NCBI RefSeq assembly: GCF_019295435.1
Contig: NZ_WEKL01000002.1
Coordinates: forward strand, 64,278-127,115
Direction of reading: 5' to 3'
Source of the DNA: Aquimarina litoralis
Lineage (GTDB): Bacteria; Bacteroidota; Bacteroidia; Flavobacteriales; Flavobacteriaceae
Length of the DNA stretch: 62,838 nucleotides
The notes beneath the pieces are model-generated. The model saw only the letters and a program-made list of their open reading frames with translations, was not told where the DNA came from and searched no databases. Position 1 is the stretch's first letter. Each line of letters begins with the position of its first letter. Made by a program: the position numbers and the translations under genes. This document shows, piece by piece, positions 1 to 9,561 of the stretch.

Positions 1-1221
1 ACCAGAAATAGTGAGAAAGTAGTAGATACATCGTCTAGAAAATATGATTGGTTTGGGAATTTCATTGAACGTGGTGACCAGACCTTAGGAGAATTTGAAG
101 CTAGTAAAACGCTGTTTGAATTTAAAGATAATCTTCATTTAGTAAACGCTTTGGCAACCTATGATTTGAATGATTCTCATTCGATAAGTATAAATTATAC
201 TAAGAATTATATCCGTAGAAGAGGAGAAGATGAAGCTCAAGCGGGAAGAATAGCATTTCAAGACCCTCATATTGTCAATAAGAACGTCATAGGGCTTTCT
301 TATGATTTCAATATACTAGATAATAGATGGAAAACAGCCATTTTTTCTAAGGGATATTTGCTAAACTCTGAAGGTATTGTTGAGGACCTATTCACCAATG
401 TTGAGGAAGATCGTTTTATCAAATTTGAAAATACTTTTGAAGAATTGGGATACGGTTTAGCAACTACTTTTAAGATTGTACCCGATTTTCAGCTAAAAGG
501 TTCTTTTGAACGAACTTTTCGAATTCCTGAAGGTTACGAGGTTTTTGGAGATGGTTTTTTACTGAAATCAAATCCTACACTATTACCAGAAGAAAGTTAC
601 AATGCCAATCTAGGTGCTATTTTTAATACAGAAATAAATAAACTAAAGCTCCAAGTAGATAGTAACATCTTTTTTAGAGATGCTAAGAATTTTATTGCTA
701 TCCGATCTGAAGGTATTTTTTCTAGATATTACAATACTGCGGATGCTAGAAGCACAGGAGTTGAAGGAGAAATTAGAATGCTGTATAATAATACCTTCTT
801 TTTAGATATTAATGCAACTTACCAAAACATCATAGATCAAAACGCCGGAGAAAATGCAGGAGTAGATTTTTTAAGAAATCAACGGATAGCTAATATTCCT
901 TATCTATTTGGAAATGCTCGAATAGGAGGTAGATTCAAAAATGTATTTACTACAAAAGATCAATTAAATATCTCATGGAGTACCTATTATGTACATGATT
1001 ATCCGCTTACCTCTTTTGTAGAAGGAAATCCTGAGGACAGAGATATCATTCCCGAACAATTGTCACATAATTTAGAGTTGGGATATTCTTTCAAAGATGG
1101 TAGGTATAACCTATCAATGTTAACACGAAATATAACAGATGCTAAGATCTATGACAATTTCGAGATTCAGCAACCTGGAAGAGCCTTTTATGTAAAACTT
1201 AGATACTATATATCAAACTAA
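1..1221 (+). CDS. TonB-dependent receptor, C-terminal part (cut by window start)
   Basis: The frame is open from base 1, so the gene starts upstream; about 406 residues of the C-terminal beta-barrel are visible. It shows repeated amphipathic beta-strands with aromatic girdles, a TonB-receptor-like segment (FRIPEGYEVFGDG, then LLPEESYNANLGA) and a final strand ending in an aromatic-rich KLRYYISN, as expected for insertion by BAM. It would import a ferric siderophore or similar chelate across the outer membrane using TonB energy. The next two genes (DUF4374 lipoprotein and PepSY membrane protein) are typical partners of iron-type receptors. The plug and any carboxypeptidase-like N-terminal domain are outside the window, so the substrate is inferred from neighbours only. 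Confidence 0.9.
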   Translation, partial: TRNSEKVVDTSSRKYDWFGNFIERGDQTLGEFEASKTLFEFKDNLHLVNALATYDLNDSHSISINYTKNYIRRRGEDEAQAGRIAFQDPHIVNKNVIGLSYDFNILDNRWKTAIFSKGYLLNSEGIVEDLFTNVEEDRFIKFENTFEELGYGLATTFKIVPDFQLKGSFERTFRIPEGYEVFGDGFLLKSNPTLLPEESYNANLGAIFNTEINKLKLQVDSNIFFRDAKNFIAIRSEGIFSRYYNTADARSTGVEGEIRMLYNNTFFLDINATYQNIIDQNAGENAGVDFLRNQRIANIPYLFGNARIGGRFKNVFTTKDQLNISWSTYYVHDYPLTSFVEGNPEDRDIIPEQLSHNLELGYSFKDGRYNLSMLTRNITDAKIYDNFEIQQPGRAFYVKLRYYISN

Positions 1222-1251
1222 AATAATTTTTAAACATCAAAATCATATATA

Positions 1252-2535
1252 ATGAAAACAATAAAATGGATACAAAACGCAATGCTAGTGATAGCAATTG
1301 CTATGACTGCTACTTCTTGTAGTAGTGATGATAATGGAGGTACGATTACTGATCCCGATCCGGATCCAGTATCTGTATCAAAATATGTAGTGGGATTTGA
1401 AGCATTTCCTGTAGGTGATGCAAGTCCTGTAGATTATATTTTAGAATTACCTTCTTTAGAATCCTTAACTACTGGAGAAATTTCTGTAGAAGGACAAGGA
1501 GTTCCTTTAAAAGGTTGGAGATTTTTTCACGGAGCAGGAAATACTGTTTTTACAGCTGGATATTCTGATGATGATACATGTATAGCATATCAGCTTGATG
1601 AAAATGGAGCATTAGTAGAAAAAGCAAATTTTGCTTTTCAGTCAACACTAGATAATTATGCTGCCATTGATGATAATACTTTAATTGCTGTAGAACTTAC
1701 GTATGGTGGACTTTCAGATAAACGTTTTCATATAGTGAATGCAGAGACAGGACTTTTAGAAGAAATAAAAGAGCACCCAATAGATATTGATATGGGTAAT
1801 GGTACTGCAGAAAATCCTGGATCTATTCCTTGGGTTACAGGTATGGTACTTAGAGATGGAAAATTATTTGTTTCGTACCATAAATGGTTGGCAGATGGAT
1901 CATTCGTAACTCCAGATGTAGATCGTGCTTATGTAGCGGTATATAGTTATCCAGCTTTCGAATTAGAAAAGATAATCGAAGATGATAGGACGAGTCCAAT
2001 TGGTGTCAATGGTCATAGTACAGGAATCGAGCAAACAGAAAATGGAGATATATATTCTTTTTCAACTTCTGCATTAAGTGCTGGTTTTACAGCAGCTTCA
2101 AAACCTTCTGGTATTTTAAGAATTAAAAATGGAGAAACAGAATTCGATTCCGATTATTTCTTTAACGTAGAAGAAGCTGTTAATGGAGGAAAGATATTCT
2201 GGATGGATTATATCGGTAATGGGAAAGCCATTGCAAGAATTATTCTAGATGATACTAACGGAGCCGGAGAATGGGGAGCATTTTTTAAGAAAGATGTTTT
2301 CAAAATGGTAGTTATTGATTTGGTAAATCAGATGGTTACTGATGTAGCTGGAGTGCCAACACATGGTCATCGTTATACTTCTCCAATGTTCGTAGAAGAT
2401 GGGAAAGCTTATATCAGTAGCTCTACGGATACAGAGACATATGTATATATCGTAGATCCAGAAACAGCTACAGCTACACAAGGAGCAAAAGTTTTAGGTC
2501 TTGGACTTAAAGGAATATTTAAAATAAGTAACTAA
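1252..2535 (+). CDS. DUF4374-family lipoprotein
   Basis: This 427-residue protein has a lipoprotein signal with lipobox Cys at about residue 23 (TATSCSSDD), followed by an acidic Asp/Pro linker. The rest looks like a beta-propeller (repeated short strands with Gly-Asp turns, such as HGHRYTSPMFVEDGKAY). It lies 30 bp after the TonB receptor on the same strand and is followed by a PepSY protein, the arrangement known for DUF4374 proteins in Bacteroidota iron-uptake loci. The likely role is a surface or periplasmic chelate-binding partner of the receptor. Function is inferred from context; the family assignment is by recognition, not search. Confidence 0.8.
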   Translation: MKTIKWIQNAMLVIAIAMTATSCSSDDNGGTITDPDPDPVSVSKYVVGFEAFPVGDASPVDYILELPSLESLTTGEISVEGQGVPLKGWRFFHGAGNTVFTAGYSDDDTCIAYQLDENGALVEKANFAFQSTLDNYAAIDDNTLIAVELTYGGLSDKRFHIVNAETGLLEEIKEHPIDIDMGNGTAENPGSIPWVTGMVLRDGKLFVSYHKWLADGSFVTPDVDRAYVAVYSYPAFELEKIIEDDRTSPIGVNGHSTGIEQTENGDIYSFSTSALSAGFTAASKPSGILRIKNGETEFDSDYFFNVEEAVNGGKIFWMDYIGNGKAIARIILDDTNGAGEWGAFFKKDVFKMVVIDLVNQMVTDVAGVPTHGHRYTSPMFVEDGKAYISSSTDTETYVYIVDPETATATQGAKVLGLGLKGIFKISN

Positions 2536-2642
2536 TTAACTCAACTGTGATTCGTACTGGGTACTAAAAAATGTATGTGCATTAATGCTAAGCAACTATC
2601 CGAATAATAGTGTTTTAAGTTTTCGATAGATTGTCTTTGAAA

Positions 2643-2701
2643 GTAACTATGTTTTGTTTGCAAACCTTTTTAAAAACCCCAATAAATAGTTACGTTTTTT
2701 T
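2643..2701 (+). terminator. possible hairpin with U-tract between DUF4374 and PepSY genes
   Basis: An 8-bp inverted repeat (GTAACTAT and ATAGTTAC) encloses a 35-nt loop that itself holds the palindrome GTTTGCAAAC, and a run of seven T follows shortly after. It may be a weak terminator or attenuator inside the iron-uptake group. The loop is long, so confidence is low. Confidence 0.3.
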
Positions 2702-2732
2702 AGCTACCCGGTATGATTTCATCAATCTATAA

Positions 2733-3911
2733 ATGACTAATAAGAAGAAAAATAACAGACGCAAGAGAATATTAAAAATCCATAAAATACTTGGACTAAC
2801 AACAGGTTTGGTACTTTTTGTCGTTTCTATTACGGGTTGTTTATGGGTATTTAAAGAGGAAATAGAAAGCTTTTATGACGATTATAAATATGTAGCTATC
2901 CAGAATCAGGATTTTTTGATAGCATCTGATATCAAAAAAAGAGCGGAAGAAATCATACCCGATAGAACTATTCATGGAGTAATATATGGCCAACCAGATG
3001 AAGCAATAGAGGTGGTGTTTTACGAATCAGAACCGGAAATATTTTATCAGAGTGTGTATCTTAATCCATATTCTGGAGAATTTATAAAAAGAGTGGATAA
3101 TGATGCAGGTTTTTTTGGCTTTGTCTTAAAAGGTCACTTACGGTTATGGTTACCAGATGAGATCGGCTCTAGAGTGGTATCCTATTCCGTTTTATTATTT
3201 CTAGTAATTATTATCAGTGGACTTATCCTTTGGTGGCCAAGAAACAAGAAAAATTGGCGACAAAGATTACGATTTGATTGGAATAAAAATACTAGATGGA
3301 AGCGTAAGAATTTTGATCTGCATACAGTCGTAGGCTTTTATGTGTCCTCCTTTGGATTGATACTGGCATTTACTGGATGTGTCATGGCATTTAATTGGTT
3401 TTATTTCATTGCTTATAAGGCTTCGGGAGGTTCTAATGATCCAAGGTTTGTGATCCCAGAAAGTGAGCAAGTCATGGCATCAACCGTAGGATCTAACTAC
3501 CTATATGATCTATTGATTCCTATCTTGAAAAAAAAGTACGAAGATGCTCATAGTTTTGAACTACATTATCCAGAAAATGACACCACTTCTGTTTTGGTTG
3601 AGGTAAGTAATTCCAAAGGATTGTATTACAATATGGATTATCTATTCTTTGATCAGTATACGCTTAAAGAAATGGAAACTTCAAGTATTTATGGAAAATA
3701 TAAAAATACCAGTTTTGCTGATAAGGTAATTCGTATGAATTATGACATTCATATTGGAGCAATTGGGGGACTAGCAGGTAAAATCATTGCGTTTTTGTCC
3801 AGTTTACTTTGTGCCTCTTTACCAGTAACCGGAGTATTATTATGGTATGGTAGAAAACATAAAAAGAAAAAGAAGCCTAAAAGAACATTAGTAATCGCTT
3901 CTCGAATTTGA
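2733..3911 (+). CDS. PepSY-associated TM helix protein (iron-uptake reductase-like)
   Basis: This 392-residue inner-membrane protein has about four hydrophobic helices: near residues 18-40, 140-165, 205-230 and close to the C-terminus. Motifs typical of PepSY_TM proteins are visible: HKILGLTTG near the N-terminus, the HLRLWLP segment before the second helix, LILWWPR just after it, and DLHTVVGFY before the third. Family members occur with siderophore receptors and are thought to reduce or release iron in the periplasm. Its place behind the TonB receptor and DUF4374 lipoprotein fits this. The 197-bp gap to the upstream gene leaves room for its own promoter. Start chosen at the first ATG, followed by a Lys/Asn/Arg-rich cytoplasmic tail. 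Confidence 0.85.
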   Translation: MTNKKKNNRRKRILKIHKILGLTTGLVLFVVSITGCLWVFKEEIESFYDDYKYVAIQNQDFLIASDIKKRAEEIIPDRTIHGVIYGQPDEAIEVVFYESEPEIFYQSVYLNPYSGEFIKRVDNDAGFFGFVLKGHLRLWLPDEIGSRVVSYSVLLFLVIIISGLILWWPRNKKNWRQRLRFDWNKNTRWKRKNFDLHTVVGFYVSSFGLILAFTGCVMAFNWFYFIAYKASGGSNDPRFVIPESEQVMASTVGSNYLYDLLIPILKKKYEDAHSFELHYPENDTTSVLVEVSNSKGLYYNMDYLFFDQYTLKEMETSSIYGKYKNTSFADKVIRMNYDIHIGAIGGLAGKIIAFLSSLLCASLPVTGVLLWYGRKHKKKKKPKRTLVIASRI

Positions 3912-3983
3912 AATATTAATATGAAAAGTATGAAGTTATAGAAGATCTGCCTAATATTTAAATTCATTTCAAAAGCAAGAAAC

Positions 3984-4010
3984 AAAAGCCACGTCATTGA
4001 CGTGGCTTTT
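3984..4010. terminator. strong hairpin terminator after the iron-uptake group
   Basis: Inverted repeat AAAAGCCACGTCA / TGACGTGGCTTTT, a 13-bp stem around a minimal loop, lies 73 bp after the PepSY stop codon. The A and T flanks make it usable in both directions; in context it ends the iron-uptake transcript. Confidence 0.85.
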
Positions 4011-4097
4011 GCTATTTAGAAATCGTTAAAAGGTTTACTATAAATTATCGATTTGTAACTAATATATAGTTTTTAAATGGGGAAAATTACCCTTCAA

Positions 4098-4113
4098 TAC
4101 GTACTAGTACGTA
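4098..4113. promoter_or_regulatory. 16-bp perfect palindrome in the gap before the secreted-protein genes
   Basis: TACGTACTAGTACGTA is its own reverse complement. It sits in the 388-bp gene-free stretch between the terminator at 4010 and the secreted protein starting at 4400, about 285 bp before that start. No reading frame or RNA gene is apparent in the stretch. The length and perfect symmetry suggest a dimeric regulator site. It is too short and loop-free to be a terminator. No family is assigned. Confidence 0.4.
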
Positions 4114-4399
4114 ATCTTTACGCGCTAGTTCTTATTTCAAAAAAAACACCTTCAATCTAAATTGCACCAGAATTTAAAACTACAATGTTATGGGGGCAAT
4201 TAGTACTATTTATCAATTCATTCATCGATACTTTTTTTTCGATTATGTAACAACTCTGGATATAGAGTTCTTTCACATTCATGTAGAACAAAACAAAAGG
4301 CACACAGCTAAAAATCGGTGGCACTAAGAAGACTTTTTAGAGGATTTCAAAGCCATTGTTTTATATCATAAATACACATTAACTAAAATTAAAACCAAA

Positions 4400-5833
4400 A
4401 TGAAAAATCTTAAAACTTTAATTAACAAGAACAAGAAAAATGCAAGAAATTCAATACTCGGATTATCCTTGCTAGGAGCTTTAACAACAAATCAAACAAC
4501 TTTTGCGCAAACAGTTTCAAATGATAAATACATTATGGAATATGGAACTAGTGATGGACATGGAGAGTATGTTAGAAATCTAAGACACGAATCAGGAGGT
4601 TCGTGGGGAATTTCTTTCGCTACAGGAAATAATCCTAAAATGATGTTGAGTTATGCTGGAAACCTTGGATTGGGTATGACCGCTTCTACCGTTGACCAAC
4701 CAGGTGCTGATAAATCTTTAACGGTACAAGGATTAAATTCTTCGCAAATATTATCCACTTCATTTACAGGTATAGTACAAGGAGGGTTATTTGCCAATGG
4801 GTTGAATCTTACAAATAGTACAAATGCACCAAGTTATGTGGGTACGAAGACCAATCACAATTTTGCCATAGCAACTAATAATGTACAAAGGATGTTGATT
4901 AATACAGCTGGTGATATCGGTGTTGGTACACAAACACCATCGAGCTTCTCTTATGGACCTAACTTTCATATTAATGGTGCGAGAAGGTCACGATTATTAT
5001 TAGAAAGTGAACGATATGGTATGAAGGCACAAGTTTATATAAATTCATATTATTCAAATAATGATATAGGATATTATCTGGGAACGATTACAGATCATAA
5101 AACATTTTTACAGGCAAATAGTAAAACAGCTCTAACAGCTAAATATAATAGTACTAATGACAATGCGTTAGTCGGTATTGGTACTACAAACCCTGAAGAG
5201 ATGTTGCATATTAATGGAAACATAAGAGGAAACCAAAATGGAGCGATCCGTATTCAAACAAATTATGGATATACAGATATTGGATCTAAAAATGCAAATT
5301 GGTCTCATTTTAATACCGATAGGGATAGATTTTATTTTAATAAACCTCTATATGTTGATACAGGGTTCATTTCTTCCTATAACTCCGATGTGATTTTGGC
5401 AACTGGTAATGATGGAACTAATACACCTACCACAAGAATGACGATTGCCAAAGCTACCGGTAATGTGGGGATTGGTATTGATCCCCATGCAACTTCTAAG
5501 GTTTATGTTGATGGAGCAGTGAGAGCAACAAGTTTTGTTTCTTCTGCAGCTAGTTTTCCTGACTATGTATTTGAAGAGGATTATACTATTATGCCTTTAG
5601 AAACTTTGGAAACTTATGTAAACCAGCATAAGCATTTACCTAATATGCCATCAGAAAAAGAAGTAGTAGATAATGGCTTAAATATACCATTAGTAGTAGA
5701 TAGATCCGTGGAAAATATAGAAACCATCTACTTGCATTTAATCGAAATGCAGAAAGGGATGAAACAGCTAGAAAATAAAGTAAAAGTACTTGAGGAAGAG
5801 AACAAAAAGTTAAAAACAGCTCTTCATAATTAA
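4400..5833 (+). CDS. secreted tail-fibre-like protein with C-terminal coiled coil
   Basis: This 477-residue protein has a long signal peptide ending near residue 37 (TTFAQ). The body carries repeats of the phage-fibre type seen in many secreted flavobacterial proteins, for example VGIGTTNPEEMLHINGNI and NVGIGIDPHATSKVYVDG. The C-terminus has the common FEEDYTIMPLETLETYV...HKHLPNMPS module, then a heptad-repeat coiled coil over the last 35 residues, suggesting trimer formation. It may be a surface filament or adhesin. It lies 27 bp before another secreted protein and may share its transcript. The family type is recognised; the role is inferred. Confidence 0.7.
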   Translation: MKNLKTLINKNKKNARNSILGLSLLGALTTNQTTFAQTVSNDKYIMEYGTSDGHGEYVRNLRHESGGSWGISFATGNNPKMMLSYAGNLGLGMTASTVDQPGADKSLTVQGLNSSQILSTSFTGIVQGGLFANGLNLTNSTNAPSYVGTKTNHNFAIATNNVQRMLINTAGDIGVGTQTPSSFSYGPNFHINGARRSRLLLESERYGMKAQVYINSYYSNNDIGYYLGTITDHKTFLQANSKTALTAKYNSTNDNALVGIGTTNPEEMLHINGNIRGNQNGAIRIQTNYGYTDIGSKNANWSHFNTDRDRFYFNKPLYVDTGFISSYNSDVILATGNDGTNTPTTRMTIAKATGNVGIGIDPHATSKVYVDGAVRATSFVSSAASFPDYVFEEDYTIMPLETLETYVNQHKHLPNMPSEKEVVDNGLNIPLVVDRSVENIETIYLHLIEMQKGMKQLENKVKVLEEENKKLKTALHN

Positions 5834-5860
5834 TAACTAACCTTTTAAAAAGTAGAAAAC

Positions 5861-8800
5861 ATGAGACTACAACATATAAGGTCACAGCTATTAATTTTAT
5901 GTGGAGTATTGATACCTTCATTAAGTATAGCTCAGGATTTGGTGAGCCTTAATACGTCAGATTTGCCATTTGGTTCAAGTATTAAAGGATTATATCACCT
6001 TCAGGAAGATAATGCAACAGGTGGATTTGTTTATGAAAACGGAACTATATTGGAGCTAACCAATAATCAATCTGGTATTGACTATGAGTCATCCACATTT
6101 TATTTTTGGATTGTAGAAAATATCGAGCAAAATTATTTTCAGATTTATAGTACTACACAGGATAATAGAGTACTTTCCATAGAACAGAATGGAACTGTCA
6201 GTTGGGAAACGTATTCTCAAAATACAGAACCAGACGTGAAAACGAAGCTTCAGTTTAGAATGTATGCAGATGGAACTATGAGAGCAGAAGATTCTGAATC
6301 TGTCGCTAGAGGATATATCACCACAGATTATCAACCAAATGTTACAGCTATTGATAATAGTGATTGCCAATGTAATTTTTTAAAGATAGATGATGTATCA
6401 AGATTTTATGTAACACCTTCAGGTAAGGGATTTTCGGATTACCGCGCAATTGTATTTGAAAAATCAAACACTTCGAATACTAATGGTTCCATTACGGAAA
6501 TCACAAATGCAGATGGTAGTAGCTATACTCATATTGTACAAAGTAACGCGAATAATACAGCAAATGCATATACATTCGTCTCCTCCAAATTTCAGGTAAG
6601 TAATTTTGGAACTAAGGATTTTCAAATAAGTATTTCTTCAGGTACTGAAGGAGAGATAGGTTTCCTAGAATATATACGTCACGATTTTGAAAAAAATGTA
6701 TTTCAAGGAGCGCGACCAAGATTGGGAATAAAAGTAGTAAATGACGAAATTTCATTACTATATCTTGATGGAGATCAGGATTTACCATTTGGAAAGGAAT
6801 TGGAAAGAGAGTTGCCTACCAATATTCAGGTTGGAATTCCATTTACACTCGGTTTTAAAGATCAATATACGATGATAGCTAGTCAAAATGGAGTTGACTA
6901 CGAATTACAAATTGAAGTGCCTGCAGAATATTTTCTAAATCAGTCAATCACAAGAAGCGCAAGAGTTTTGGCTAGAATGCGTTCTGGAGATGTAAAGATT
7001 GCTTACACTCTAGAAGATGGGCTAATCGCATTAAATGATGCTAAAGGTACAGATAACGGAACTGGGTATGTATCAACTGATCCTTTTATGCCATACAATG
7101 ATACTGGTGTGTTAGTAAATACATTTGATTGGCAGGAATCAAAGTGGTCCGTTCGATATAGAGGTATTGGTGGTACATTAGAAGAAACAGTTTTTAGTCC
7201 ATATAATTCTGATGAATTACAAGAATTTCATGCTATTAATAATCAGTATGATCTAACAGGCAATTTTATTGGAGGTGCTGACAACGAATATATCGAAGGA
7301 TGGGAGCTCATCAAAGCTAATTTGGGATATTCAGCAGATGGGCAACCTCACGATCCAGCACCTTACTATCCATATGTGATCATGTATGATAAAATGGCTA
7401 GTAAACTTAGGGTTTTTGTATACACATCCAATTTTGGAGAATCAAATCAATTAACAGTAGAATTGACCGCTGGAGGAGGGATTCCCAATAATGGAAATAA
7501 CTATGCTCCAAAACTTTGGGGAGGATTGCAACAGTTTAAGTCCTATGATGCCATCGCTTCTAGCAACTATCAGCAGGTCGTACCTTTTTACTCTTCAGAA
7601 GGAAGATCTTGGTACTATACTGATTTTGTGATGGAATATGATCCTTGCTTAGTATTTTTTGAATCATTTCTTAGGTTATCAGTGATCAAAACTACACAAG
7701 GGAGCCTAACCATGGTTGGTAGATCGCAAGGAGGAACGGTAACTAGTGGTACGGATGAATATGATGATTGGAAAAATCAACGGGAGGATTTCTTATTAGG
7801 AGCTATGCAAAGTGATGCAGCTACCTTGCAGCAAGGTCTTGGTGATATTACATTTAATCAATTTGAAGAATATGATCTTTTAGAATTTTCTGAAAAATTA
7901 AATGGTGTATTAGTAGGTAAAGAGATTGCAGATTGGGAAAAAGAAAAAGCGCGATTAGAGTGGGAAGGAACAGATCAGATCGCAGATGCAACCATTGCAG
8001 AAGGAAGCTTATTGATTGCCGAAGGAGGATATAAAGTTTTGGAAGGTGGCGCAGGAGTTTTTGGAGCAACACCGATTGCAGGATCGGCTAAAATGGCACA
8101 AGGAGCTACCACTATTGGTCGTGGAGCAGCAAAAGTTGTTGCAGGTGATGGAAAAGCTAAAATGGCGAGTGCTAAAAAACTGTATTATGAAAGTATTAAA
8201 GATAAGGTAAAGCATAGCGATCAGGATATTCAGATTCCTGTTCCTGAACCAAGACCACAAATAGTATTTGGAGAATTAGCGTTACAAGGCACACTTACCA
8301 TATCTACAAACTTGACAACTGAAAATTATATTGCAACACCAGGAGGGTTAAATTCTGGAAATGCTCCTGAATGGTGGACTAGTGGAACTAGAGGTTCTGA
8401 ACCTCTATATAATCTTCCATTAGGACAGTTTGTAATGCTCGAAAAACCAGAATTTGCAGTGGGAGTTTCTAAAGGAGCTTACGATCAGTATCAAGCCTGG
8501 TTGAAGATTAAAGAGAAACCCTATTTTGCTCATAATGATAGAGTACGAGGAAAAGTTGACGATATCATTACAGTTGCCGTTAGTGTAGAAACTTTTAACG
8601 AAGACGGCTATGCAGTGTATAGTGCAACTAGCGAATCCTATACTACTTTGTTTGGACAAGGTTATGACAATGTTCTTGAAGGAGAACATAATATAAGTGA
8701 TCTTATCAAATGGTCTCAGATTAAAGAAAATATTAGTGGATTAAGTGATACATCGGATGAAGCTATTCAGGCGAAATTAGATGATTGGATAAGAGTTTCT

Positions 8801-9421
8801 TATGAAATTTGGTCGATTACACCTTCAAATATTCAATCAAGAAATTTAAAAAGAGTTTTTGGGAACAGCGATCTATATACTACTGGTACTACTTCTTTCG
8901 ATTTTGTAAGTTCTTCCAATGCGTATTACAGTGATGTACTTGAGGATGCTAGGTCATTAGCCGATAATTTAGGAACCTATGATTTTGTAAATAATACTGA
9001 ATGGGGAACAGATTATCATATATATCATTCGGATTATGAAGAAGGTTCAGGTAGTTTTTACCAAAAAATGGATACCTATTGTAATCAGTTAAACTCTAAT
9101 GTTGTAGGAAGAGAGCAAACTAAAACAAAAGAGCCAGAAGTATCAGAAAAACCAATAATAGAGAACAATATAGGTCTAAAGGTATATCCTAATCCGGTAA
9201 AAGATATCGCTAATTTCTTAGTAACAAGTCCTGTTGCGGGTCAGGTAAGAATCACCCTATTTGATATCTCTGGAAATTTATTAATTGAAACTACGGATAT
9301 GATGGATGGAGTGCGAAATTTAGAAGGAAAAATAAACGTTGGAAACTTAAGTTCTGGGATCTATGTATTAAGAATAGTACTCCCTAATAATGAAGTAATA
9401 ACTAAAAAGGTGGTAAAATAG
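5861..9421 (+). CDS. large secreted protein with T9SS type A sorting domain
   Basis: This 1186-residue protein has a signal peptide (cleavage after LSIAQ, about residue 25) and a C-terminal T9SS sorting domain over the last 80 residues (KVYPNPVKDIANF...SSGIYVLRI...TKKVVK), so it is exported through the type IX system and anchored or released at the surface. The middle is beta-rich and not recognised. Residues about 690-790 form a striking Ala/Gly-rich, nearly uncharged stretch (EGGYKVLEGGAGVFGATP, GATTIGRGAAKVVAG) flanked by Lys-rich helices, which could be membrane-active or a packed helical hairpin. Two Trp-rich segments, WYYTDFVMEYDP and WWTSGTRGSEP, lie either side of it. No enzymatic motif was found. 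It follows the fibre-like gene by 27 bp, so the two may act together at the surface. Confidence 0.75.
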   Translation: MRLQHIRSQLLILCGVLIPSLSIAQDLVSLNTSDLPFGSSIKGLYHLQEDNATGGFVYENGTILELTNNQSGIDYESSTFYFWIVENIEQNYFQIYSTTQDNRVLSIEQNGTVSWETYSQNTEPDVKTKLQFRMYADGTMRAEDSESVARGYITTDYQPNVTAIDNSDCQCNFLKIDDVSRFYVTPSGKGFSDYRAIVFEKSNTSNTNGSITEITNADGSSYTHIVQSNANNTANAYTFVSSKFQVSNFGTKDFQISISSGTEGEIGFLEYIRHDFEKNVFQGARPRLGIKVVNDEISLLYLDGDQDLPFGKELERELPTNIQVGIPFTLGFKDQYTMIASQNGVDYELQIEVPAEYFLNQSITRSARVLARMRSGDVKIAYTLEDGLIALNDAKGTDNGTGYVSTDPFMPYNDTGVLVNTFDWQESKWSVRYRGIGGTLEETVFSPYNSDELQEFHAINNQYDLTGNFIGGADNEYIEGWELIKANLGYSADGQPHDPAPYYPYVIMYDKMASKLRVFVYTSNFGESNQLTVELTAGGGIPNNGNNYAPKLWGGLQQFKSYDAIASSNYQQVVPFYSSEGRSWYYTDFVMEYDPCLVFFESFLRLSVIKTTQGSLTMVGRSQGGTVTSGTDEYDDWKNQREDFLLGAMQSDAATLQQGLGDITFNQFEEYDLLEFSEKLNGVLVGKEIADWEKEKARLEWEGTDQIADATIAEGSLLIAEGGYKVLEGGAGVFGATPIAGSAKMAQGATTIGRGAAKVVAGDGKAKMASAKKLYYESIKDKVKHSDQDIQIPVPEPRPQIVFGELALQGTLTISTNLTTENYIATPGGLNSGNAPEWWTSGTRGSEPLYNLPLGQFVMLEKPEFAVGVSKGAYDQYQAWLKIKEKPYFAHNDRVRGKVDDIITVAVSVETFNEDGYAVYSATSESYTTLFGQGYDNVLEGEHNISDLIKWSQIKENISGLSDTSDEAIQAKLDDWIRVSYEIWSITPSNIQSRNLKRVFGNSDLYTTGTTSFDFVSSSNAYYSDVLEDARSLADNLGTYDFVNNTEWGTDYHIYHSDYEEGSGSFYQKMDTYCNQLNSNVVGREQTKTKEPEVSEKPIIENNIGLKVYPNPVKDIANFLVTSPVAGQVRITLFDISGNLLIETTDMMDGVRNLEGKINVGNLSSGIYVLRIVLPNNEVITKKVVK

Positions 9422-9469
9422 ATTCATAATTGACTGAAATGTAATTACAGTAGATTTTTTCCAACTTAT

Positions 9470-9498
9470 AAGGCCGTTCAAAAAAGTAGAACGGCCTT
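9470..9498. terminator. hairpin between convergent genes
   Basis: AAGGCCGTTC and GAACGGCCTT form a 10-bp GC-rich stem around a 9-nt loop, placed between the plus-strand secreted protein (stop at 9421) and the minus-strand response regulator (stop at 9562). It probably serves both directions, although no long T-run follows. Confidence 0.65.
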
Positions 9499-9561
9499 GC
9501 TTTGAAGATGTATTTAATAAATGAAACTATTGTTGAAAAGATATTTTCACAAAACGAAATA

